Part shown: positions 37,501 through 49,500 of the stretch, piece by piece
Position numbering within the stretch: position 1 is the stretch's first letter
Layout: each line of letters opens with the position of its first letter
Assembly (NCBI GenBank): GCA_963971535.1
Contig: OZ020601.1
Coordinates: forward strand, 20,954,383 to 21,018,382
Direction: 5' to 3'
DNA from: Notolepis coatsorum
Lineage: Eukaryota > Chordata > Actinopteri > Aulopiformes > Paralepididae
DNA length: 64,000 bases
Position numbers and translations under genes: made by a program
The notes under the pieces: generated by a model
What the model was told of the DNA's origin: nothing
Database searches by the model: none
The model's input: only the letters and a program-made list of their open reading frames with translations

Positions 37501-40500
37501 GGCTAGGGGTCAGGTTAGTGAGGCTAGGGGTCAGGTTAGTGAGGCTAGGGGTCAGGTTAGTGGGGCTAGGGGTCAGGTTAGTGGGGCTAGGGGTCAGGTT
37601 AGTGAGGCTAGGGGTCAGGTTAGTGAGGCTAGGGGTCAGGTTAGTGGGGCTAGGGGTCAGGTTAGTGAGGCTAGGGGTCAGGTTAGTGAGGCTAGGGGTC
37701 AGGTTAGTGAGGCTAGGGGTCAGGTTAGTGGGGCTAGGGGTCAGGTTAGTGGGGCTAGGGGTCAGGTTAGTGAGGCTAGGGGTCAGGTTAGTGGGGCTAG
37801 GGGTCAGGTTAGTGAGGCTAGGGGTCAGGTTAGTGGGGCTAGGGGTCAGGTTAGTGGGGCTAGGGGTCAGGTTAGTGAGGCTAGGGGTCAGGTTAGTGGG
37901 GCTAGGGGTCAGGTTAGTGGGGCTAGGGGTCAGGTTAGTGAGTCTTGCTCAAGGACACTTCGACACACTTCCGAGAGGAGCCGGAATCGAATCGTGAAAC
38001 CTTCAGATTACCAGTTGACCACTCTACCTCCTGAGCCACTGCCGCACCCGTTAGTTTGGTTTGCAATTGTTATGTCTCCCTTCTGAACTACTACGGAAAC
38101 TCAGTCGGCCAAATGACATCTTTTGACAACAATGGCAGGTGCTGGTCCTCTGAAACCAGCAACATCAAGCCTCACTGAATAGATAGCCGATAGAATTTAA
38201 TCAAATCGAAAAATCTAACCGGGTAATCGGTGCCAATACCCAGCCCTGCACATCAGCTAGGGATGGGTACCGTTCACATTTGAACCGATACGGTACCGGT
38301 ACATGTGAATCGATACCGGTACCCAACGGTACTTTTTTTCTGTACTTTAGTCTCTAAAAATGTAATCTACCTATCTCAGTTGTGAAAAAAAAATCCAAAC
38401 TTCAAATAACCACACTTATGACAGTTTTCGGCTTGCCATTGCCCCGACTGCTTTGTTGTTGAATCAAGTCAAATCCTAGGTAAGCGTATATTGTGCGTGT
38501 GAACATTGACATGAAAAAAAAAAAGTAAAAAAAAAATAGAAAATGTAAAAAAAAGAAAATTGTTTACAGTACCGACAACGGTATCTCACGTGAATCGATA
38601 CTCGGTAGTATCGACGTGTTTCGGTAAGTACCTTTAAAAGTACCGAATTCGGTACCCATCCCTAACATCAGCCACTGGTGACAACCACAGGTTACAGCAC
38701 ACACAGACACACACACGTCAAGTCTCCATGGAGATCTCACTTGTAGTCTTCGTTTGAGCAGGTGAAGTTGTAGGCCTCCATGGGGTTCCAGCACAGCGTG
38801 TTGCTCCTCATAGTCATGATGAGCTGAGGGGACAACGTGAACCAATCACTAGGCAGCACTGAGGACAACAGGGATGAGGTCATGGAGGTCAGTGTTTATT
38901 TCTCTCATGTTTTTATATTCAGAATTAATTATATTGTTTACACTGTTCTTGAATTTTTTTGATTAATATTTTATTGCCTATATTTATGTCTTTCTTCCAT
39001 TGCCCTGCCCATACCTGTACCTCCCCTCCCCCCTCCTGCTATGAGGCCTGAATGTCCCCAAGGGAATCAATAAAGGAACATGTTACATTGATAATGGAGA
39101 CTTGGGACGAGCGTCAAGTGACCCGAGTGCTCCAGTTCTCCTTTAATTACCACCTACTGGTCGAGTAGGACGCTTTTGTTTCGTCTGAGACTGAACTGAA
39201 GAAAATATGTTTTCACACTAAGACTAGAGAACCTGAATCGGGCAGTTACAGCTTAATTAAATGTTACTTGCACTGTTGATGTGCTGTATGTAGGACTGGG
39301 AGGTCTACTGTCATGGATCCATGTAGGACTGGGAGGTCTACTGAATATGAAGGTCTACCATCATGGATCCATGTAGGACTGGGAGGTCTACTGAATATTA
39401 AGGTCTACCATCATGGATCCATGTAGGACTGGGAGGTCTACTGAATATGAAGGTCTACCATCATGGATCCATGTAGGACTGGGAGGTCTACTGAATATGA
39501 AGAGCTACCATCATTGATCCATGTAGGACTGGGAGGTCTACTGAATATGAAGAGCTACCATCATTGATCCATGTAGGGCTGGGAGGTCTACTGAATATGA
39601 AGGTCTACCATCATTGATCCATGTAGGACTGGGAGGTCTACTGAATATGAAGGTCTACCATCATGGATCCATGTAGGACTGGGAGGTCTACTGAATATGA
39701 AGAGCTACCATCATTGATCCATGTAGGGCTGGGAGGTCTACTGAATATGAAGGTCTACCATCATGGATACATGTAGGACTGGGAGGTCTACTGAATATGA
39801 AGAGCTACCATCATTGATCCATGTAGGGCTGGGAGGTCTACTGAATATGAAGGTATGCCATCATGGATCCATGTAGGACTGGGAGGTCTACTGAATATGA
39901 AGGTCTACCATCATGGATCCATGTAGGACTGGGAGGTCTACTGAATATGAAGAGCTACCATCATTGATCCATGTAGGACTGGGAGGTCTACTGAATATAC
40001 AGGTCTACTGTCATGGATCCATGTAGGGCTGGGAGGTCTACTGAATATGAAGGTCTACTGTCATGGATCCATGTAGGACTGGGAGGTCTACTGAATATAC
40101 AGGTCTACTGTCATGGATCCATGTAGGGCTGGGAGGTCTACTGAATATGAAGGTCTACTGTCATGGATCCATGTAGGGCTGGGAGGTCTACTGAATATAC
40201 AGGTCTACTGTCATGGATCCATGTAGGGCTGGGAGGTCTACTGAATATGAAGGTCTACTGTCATGGATCCAGGTAGGACTGGGAGGTCTACTGAATATGA
40301 AGGTCTACCATCATAGATCCATGTAGGACTAGAAATTATAGATTTGTACAATACCACCGTCTATCTATATCTTATTTTTTTTTAATGGGAAAGAAAGCTT
40401 TTAGGTTTTTTGTACCGACTGCTTGGAATAATCATCAGTCTGATTGAACTCGAAGCTTGGTGACCCTGAATGTATCCAAGGCTGATGGTGAAGCCTATTG

Positions 40501-43500
40501 TAACCAGGTTTTCTTTTTGCAAATGTTTTAACGGAACGTAAGCCATTACCGTCCACTCCGAATCAACCTACCCATATTCGGCCACGCCCCTTTTTGCATG
40601 ACATTCTGGGTAATTACTCACAGCCCAGCCGGAGTTCACCGTTGGATGGTAGATGATGTGAAATCATACTTATTTTAGAGTATATATATAAAATTTCATG
40701 AGTATTCATCTATATTTAGTCATCTAAAGACTATTAGATATGATACGTATGTACCAGTAAGAAGTTGGAATTGTTAGAATCTGTTCTGGGCGACGATGTT
40801 TTCTGAAAATGGACGTTTGGACAACTACCTTTCTGTCGTCAGTAGATAGACCACTACACTTCCGCGTTACATTGAAATCAAGGAGGAGATTGCGGGGGGG
40901 TCAAATGAATGGATGTGGACGAGAGCCGTGATGGAAGTGGTTGCCGATACGGCTGTGGGGGTGCTAGAGACATGATCGAATAGACGTTTATGCGCCTCGC
41001 TCTCCTGAACACGGCGTGACCCATAACTAATCGATCAGAACTAAATCGGCAGAGAAAAAGCCCATTTTAAAGCACCTATTCCGCTTGGACATGCGCAGAG
41101 TGCCCATGGAGTCTGGACGACGCGAGATGACGCTCGAATGAATGTGGACTGTTCCATCAGAGGGGGGAGCTTCACCAGGAAGACTAGCTGGTTGCTATCG
41201 CCAAATCAAATCAAATCATAGTTAAAGACAGTAGAGGTTGAGTAATTTATTATCTAAAGATGGTACGTTAGAGTATTGTGTTCATTCACCAGGAAGACTA
41301 GCTGGTTGCTATCGCCAAATCAAATCAAATCATAGTTAAAGACAGTAGAGGTTGAGTAATTTATTATCTAAAGATGGTACGTTCGAGTATTGTGTTCATT
41401 CATAGTTAAAGACAGTAGAAGTTGAGTTAGTACCTTATTATCTAAAGATGGTAAGTTAGAGTGTTGTGTTCATTCATAGTTAAAGACAGTGGAGGTTGAG
41501 TACTTTATTATATAAAGATGCTGAGTTAGAGTGTTGTGTTCATTCATAGTTAAAGACAGTAGAGGTTGAGTACTTTATTATCTAAAGATGCTGAGTTAGA
41601 GTGTTGTGTTCATTCATAGTTAATTAAAGCCAGTAGAGTGTTTTCTGGTGATATATCACATTCACACTCTTAAGTGATTTGGATAGATTTTACAACTGCA
41701 AATACATGGGCTGTCCAAAATATTTAAAAACAGACTCACGTGGTTCTTCAGTGCAAGGGTTAAATTGTCACAGTTCTATTTCGTTCAAACACAATACTCT
41801 AACGTACCATCTTTAGATAATGCAGTTTGCATTGTTCTTCTGAAAACCTCAAATGGAGTTATATGGTTCTTCATCTGAGGTACTCAATTGTATTACAAGA
41901 TAAAGACACATAAAATATGTCATATCACAATTGTAATTCATACTGTAGAAATATACCGTGAAATACTGTTTTACTCTCAAGGAACCATTAAGAACCTTTT
42001 GTCTGATACTTTGTCCAGATGGCTCTGCCCTAACTTGTTTTTTTACTCATGCTTCGTGGTGTTAGGAGAACTTGACTACTACTAAACGACTGGAGATTCC
42101 CGTCCCCCACCGGAGACAAACCTTCTTAAGAGGCGCTGCTTCTCTCATGTCGTACAGCACGATGCTTCTGTCCGAGGCGCAGCTTGCCAGGAGATCAGTC
42201 TGATGAAAGAGAAATCACACTTCAAATCTTTGGCTTCCTTTTCACCCTGCAATCTGAAAGCAGGGGTTTCCTTATGTTATGATAGTCAACCCTATCAGAC
42301 CTTGATCTGATACACAGCCATCTGATCTTGATCTGATACACAGCCATCTGATCTTGATCTGATACACAACCATCTGATCTTGATCTGATACACAACCATC
42401 TGATCTTGATCTGATTATACACAGCCATCTGATCTTGATCTGATACACAACCATCTGATCTTGATCTGATACACAACCATCTGATCTTGATCTGATACTC
42501 AACTAGGGTTGGGCATCGTTTGGATTTGAACGATTCCGGTTCTCCATTTCGATTCCTGTTCTAAACGATTCTCGATTCCGATTCTTTGAGGTGCAGGTCA
42601 AAACAGGTCACAGCTTATTTCGCAGGTTTTTTTTCTTTTTTATCTTTAATTTTTTTCATACTATTCACATTGTCAGTTAACTTGATACAGTTTAATTTGG
42701 TTGCTGTACTGTAACTAGGGTATTAATTAACGTTTTTTTTAAGAATCGAAATTAAGAATCGAAATGCAAATATGTTACTTCCGGTTCCAGACCGGTTCTC
42801 AGTGCCTAACCCTATACACAACCATCTGATCTTGATCTGATACACAGCCATCACTACACACATGAGTGCATGCTTACCAACTGTTAGTCTGCAACACTAC
42901 TATCACCGACATCTAAGAAGGGAGATCCCCCTTGAATGGCCCTTCTAAGGTTTCTCTCCTCCACACTGCCTGTGGAGCATTTTTCCCCTATTGTTAGGTT
43001 TTAGTGAGTTTTTCCTTACCTTCGCGTGGGGTATGTCTTGGGGTGCTTGCATTCATTTATTTATTTGCATTTATTAAAAATTTGTTGGACCTTATGGTGT
43101 TCTTGTTTTGTTCTTGACTTATTGTTATGTTTCTTCTTGACTTGTTTAAAGAAGACGTGTCCCATGGGGACATTAACGTGTGTTGTCGGGCCTTACAAAT
43201 ACATTTGATTTGATTTGATCTTGGGAGCCTGGGGTTCAGTGTTTCCCCTGTGGCGGCCCACCACAATATTAGACACACCCACCACAATATAATAATAATA
43301 ATTCATTTAATTTATATAGCGCTTCTCAATAACGCGAAGTCGCTGACAATAGTCGGGAGCAAGAGTACAAACAAATATTAGACACACCCACCACAATATT
43401 AGACACACCCACCACAATATTAGACACACCCACCACAATATTAGACACACCCACCACAATATTACACACCCACCACAATATTACACACCCACCACAATAT

Positions 43501-46500
43501 TAGACACTCACCACAATATTACACACCCGCCACAATATAATATAAACCCACCACAATATTAGACACACCCACCACAATATTAGACACACCCACCACAATA
43601 TTAGACACCCGCCACAATATTAGACACACCCACCACCACAATATTAGACACACCCGCCACAATATTAGACACACCCGCCACAATATTAGACACACCCGCC
43701 ACAATATTAGACACACCCGCCACATTATAATATAAACCCACCACAATATTAGACACACCCGCCACATTATAATATAAACCCACCACAATATTAGACACAC
43801 CCACCACACAATATTAGACCCCCTGACCCTAGCCTCCTCCCACCACAAATAACCTACCGTAACCATAACCCTGACCCTAGCCTCCTACCACCACTAATAA
43901 CCTAACCCATAACTCTGACCCTAGCCTCCTACCACCACAAATAACCTACCGTAACCATAACCCTGACCCTAGCCTCCTACCACCACAAATAACCTACCGT
44001 AACCATAACCCTGACCCTAGCCTCCTACCACCACAAATAACCTAACCATAACTCTGACCCTAGCCTCCTACCACCACAAATAACCTACCGTAACCATAAC
44101 CCTGACCCTAGCCTCCTACCACCACAAATAACCTACCGTAACCATAACCCTGACCCTAGCCTCCTACCACCACAAATAACCTACCAGCCCGTGGCACCAC
44201 TGTGGGGCTGGTCTGGTATTGTGACTGGAGCTTTACACAATAACGCTTCTTATCAATCAGGTTCTTATCAGGCAACAGTCTAGCACTCTTTGTGTCGGCC
44301 TAGAGCCCCATGTTATTTGCTATAACATCAAGGCTGGAGGTTGCTTAGCAACGCATGCATACAGAGCTGAATTAACTCTTCATCAAGAGTTTACATCTCA
44401 GTGTTGTTTATTCACAATATGAAATGAGATATTGGATGAAAACTCTTGTATAAACTGAACCCTTGAGGTTAATCTTACACTCAATCTTCTCTGTAAAGTG
44501 TCTCCGGGTGACATGAAAAGCGCTTCCTAAATAAATAGTATTCTTATTATTCTAAATGAACCGTACCTCCACAGGGTTGAAGCGGACGGCGTTGAAGCTG
44601 TCTACTCCCCATGAGAAGGACCGGATGGGACTGGTCCTCTGCTCGTCCCAGATGTCCACCTGCTGTCCACACGTCACAAACACCCCGTCCCTCTGGTGGT
44701 GGTCCAGACCCGTGAACACCGTCTGTGGGACAGACGAGACGTGCGGCGGCGTTATAGACCCGCTCCGACGCTTCAGAACTACTACACCATACAGTGGAAC
44801 CCCTCTGGAATAGAGATGGGATTATTGAATAAATAACTTATTTGGAACTTAGCCTTGTGTTTGCCATTTAATTGAAATTATGTTTTTAAGTTGCAGGATT
44901 AATTACAGCAAATGGCTTTCTTAATTTAGTTTAAATTAAGTTTAGCCCCCCTCAGGACCAACCCCTGGTTGCGACTCAGCACCATCTTGTTAGAATGGCG
45001 AGCCGCCATTGTGTTGTAGTCATTATGATGAAGGACACTCGGGTCTTTCAATGAACGTCGAAAAACGACATTACCCAGCTCAAACCAGCTACTGTACAGC
45101 AAATTCTCTTATTTTTCGGCCACAAAACTGAACGTTATTGGCATAAATTAGAACGCAGTTAGTTTATCTACCTTTCTGTGAACGTTTAGCAAGAATCCGT
45201 GTTGCAATCCGATTCTAAATGGCGGACCGGTCTCCATAATAAAAAAGTAACTGTATTTACAGTCGATTTCATTCACGGTTCTTGCTGCACGCCTGGTGAT
45301 ACTAAATGCAAATTGAACTCTGCCATTGGAAAGAGTAGATTTGGCCCGATCCATAGATGTGCAACTTGGCTATAATAAGGTCATTTATAGGCCTGGTATT
45401 CTATATTCTATAATGATATTTCAAATTGCAAAACTACAAAACCTTCTGTTTAATCATCTTCCCTTTATTCATTTGCTTAGATTTTTTTCCATGTCTGGTC
45501 ATTTTTTGCATGGTGTTATTCACAGTCAAAGAGGCAAAGAAAAATCTGAATTTTTTGTTTCATCACAATTTACTCAAGCCTAGTAACAGACACAATATTT
45601 ATGACACTGTGAATACATTCCCTGAGATCCATAGATGTCCCTAGATGCCAAGAACATGCAAATGGACCTTGTAGAAGTGGAGCAATCTTCCATTTACTTA
45701 GGGGTGTATTTTTAGGCGGATTTTCAGAAAATAGGGCTAGGGTTTAACAGGTTAAGGGTGTGTTGAAAATCCCACCATACCTTGCCCAGAATGGTGTTGA
45801 TTGGTTCCTCTTCCTCCCCGTAGCCTGGGGTCTCCATTTTCCATTGTTTGATCGTTTTGTCATCACCGACCTGTTAAAAACAACATGTGAGAACCGTGGT
45901 CATATTGACAGATGTTGAAAAACACATAATTTCCTACAGAGCATGTAACACACCGCTCTCATCCACCAGACACAGTGGCCTTGATGCATAATTGACCAGA
46001 CACGTTATTATATTACCTGTGAAATTTTCTTGTAGAATTCATAGTATTCCATTGAAGACACTTTAAGGTGATTGTAATCAATTAACAGGTGATTATCATT
46101 AAATGACAACCTTGACCAATTAGCTGAGGTGTGGCACCATATTGGTTGGGAAGACACATCATGAAAATACTGAGAATAGAAAACAGTCCTGCTAAGTGTC
46201 TAGTAGAGTAGACAAACTTACCAGACGACACATAACTTTACCAGCATTTAGATGGTAGCCAGTGTTAATTTCCCACCCTGATTTCATAATGTAATAAGTA
46301 GGATATGTCATGGATCTGTTAAAGGAACGTGCCAACAATATGGGAAATGTGCTTACTGTCTTCTCCAGAGTCAGTCAAGAAGATAGATACCAATTTCCTC
46401 TGTGTGTTCAGTAGAAAGCTATCCGGCTGCAAGCTATCCTAGCTCAGCACAAATTAATGGAAGCAGATACGGACCAGCTAGCCAAGCTGTTGGCCAAACA

Positions 46501-49500
46501 CACCTGTCCTGGAGCTTTAAGCTAGGCTAGCTGGTCCATATCTGCTTCCATACATTTGTGCTAAGATAGGCTATCTTGTAGCTTTCTATTGAACGCACAG
46601 AGAGGGAAAATTGGTCTATATATTCTTGTCTGACTCTGGAGAAGAAGACGGTAAGTGTTGGCGTGTTCCTTTAAAGAGAGCGTTTCTTCTGTGATGCAGT
46701 GAAGGGGAACAGTTACCGTGAAGAAGGAAGTGCCACAGAAGCGGACGACCATTCCCCTAACGAAGCCCTCGTGTGCTTGGAACGTCCGGACACACTCACG
46801 TTTTGTTAGATTCCACACTTTAACCTGGGAATCAAATCAGGGAAGCTGTTATTTAAAATCATGTCAGAATCTTTGCAACCCAGACTTTTTTTTACATAGT
46901 AACTCATGAGAAATCCAAGGACACGGATCCATTTAAAAAGAAACCCTTCATTAAATGAAATAAAGCTGATTTATTAGATTCAAATTTAGATTAAATTAGA
47001 TTCAAATGTATCGTCATTATACAGCACACGTACAGTACAACGGAAATAAGTTTGGCATCCAACCAGAGTGCAAATGTAAGAGTAAAGTGCAATAGAAATA
47101 TACAATGTACAGGTGATTAAACTGGATATAAATTATATAAATGAGTACTACTGAGTAATAATGGTAATCAGATGTATGTACAGAGTTAAACCCATAATCT
47201 CTCACATATCCCAAAACTACAAACTATATTGTACAAATGAATTTGGTTCATCAGAGTTATTGAGTTAGACTTGTAATGTGTGTTGTCACATGTTCCAGTA
47301 AGTATTAACTACACGTCAGTGAAATTATAAAAATGTAAGAAAATATCACAACCTTATTGATTGATTACGAAAAAAACGATTATCACAAAAATAAAATGTT
47401 CTACATCTCTATTCTTTTAGGTTAGGGTAGGACATGAGGTCTCCACAGAGGTTAAAGGAACACTCGAAAGATAATGGGAAATGTGCTCTAGAGTCAGACA
47501 AGAAGATAGATACCAGTTTCCTCGCTGCATTCAGTAGAAAGCTATCTGGCTGCAAGGTGGCCTAACTTAGCACAAATTAATGGATGCTGATCCGTATTCG
47601 CTTCCATGCATTTGTGCTAAGCCAAGCTAGCTTGCAGCCAGCTTTCTACTGAACGAACAGAGAGGGAATAGGGAGGTGGTGTAGTGGTTAAGTCATTGTT
47701 GTTTCCGGCGGCTTGAAATCGCAATGTATTTCCCCATTGCCCATTTCTAAATAGTCTCGTTTAAAACAAATAAAGCATGAACATTTGCATGGTGTACCTT
47801 TCTGTGCGTATTCATCCACAATCTATAGCTCAACATGAAAATATTCGCAATTAATCGTAAAATAATTACGTCAAATTTTATTTCAACCAAAAATGCTTAA
47901 ACAATAATGTTAGTGATAGAAGGGAACTCATTTTGTGCAAAAATGGAAAGCTTGCCAATGTTCATGAGGCATAATTATTACAATAGCCAATAATGCATTT
48001 TCCCAATGATAAATCCCTAAACGGGTGGATCGCGCGGGCGTTCCAATGTGACGTCAGACTACACCTCCCTATTGGCATCCATCTTCTTGTTTGAGGAAGC
48101 GGTGAGAGCGTTTCCCATAATGTTGGCCTGTTCCTTTAACACATTGGGGACGAAGCACGGATATCTCCGTGTTTCGATTCAACCCGTTGTGGACAGAAGG
48201 ATGGATATATCCGTGGCAAGTTATTTTGGCTTTTATTCCATTTTAATAACCTATTCAAGGTCGCCGAGCTGCACTGCAGATGTACCCTACTCTTTGAATT
48301 CGCCAAAGTGCAATACCGGCCAGATCCTCTTAGGGGCGCTATCGCGATAATAGAGTGTTCCCTGTGGCAGAAGTTGTCTTTTTTTTTATCTCTAATGTCG
48401 TTTTCTACTCATCTGAAGCGATAGCTATTGTCTGTTCCACGGAATACCTTTTGGAGCGCGGATTTCACTATCCAATAAGGGGATTTATCATCAACCAATG
48501 GACATATCGATCTACCAGATGGCGATCGATAACGGGGAAATGCTCAGGGGGATCCAACCGGCTCATGGCAAGATCTTTTTCACGTAAAGTACAACCCGAT
48601 CTGGCATTGTTTTGATAGCCATCCAGGCGATCGGCCTATGTGGCTACTTAGACGAACACGGTTATTGGTAATCAATAATAAGAAACTACGTCCCCCCCCC
48701 CCCCCCCCTTCATGCATACATGCTTGAGGATTGTGCCGATCATATGCAGTTTGAGTTTTAACTGTAGCATCTGTATAACGTAAATGCCATTGGATATAAC
48801 GTTAGTAGCTATTAGCCCTTTATCTAGCCTTCCAGGAAATATACTAGACCAAATGCCGTATAACGCTTATATTCACGGCGCTATAAAATGAGAACGTATT
48901 GATGAAAAAAAAAATTCTTTAAGACATTTTGAAGGGACTCAATTGACAATGAGAATGGCAATACTATAATGTATAGATTTAGCTCTACAAACAGCCCCAC
49001 GTCTGTTTACATTTGCTGGTCCTCTAGAGCAGTGGTTCCCAAAGTCGGGGTCGCGACCCAAAGGTGGGCCGCGAGCAGCCACGGGAGGGCCGCGAGCAGA
49101 TTTCCAAAAAAAAAATGTGTCAGGCCACTGAACTTAGAAGCAGGCCAGGACAGTGTTTCTAGTTGTATTCTAAAATTCTATTCAAAATTTAGAAGAAACC
49201 ATATAGTTACATTTTAGAATACAACTAGAAACACTGTCCTGGCCTGCTTCTAAGTTCAGTGGCCTGACACAAAAAAAAAAAAAAAAAAAAAGAAAGCCTG
49301 ACGATGTGCATTGGGCCGCGGCTCTCTGACGCCTTATTTTCTGGGTCCCGGCCTGAAAGGTTTGAGAACCCCTGCTGTAGAGATTTATTAGACTCATCCC
49401 AGTGGCCGCGATTGTGTTAAGGTAAGGGTTAGGTTTACAAACAACTTTTTAATGACAAGTTCCAGCACTGCAGCTTGTCCATCAAGCGATGACCTCATGT

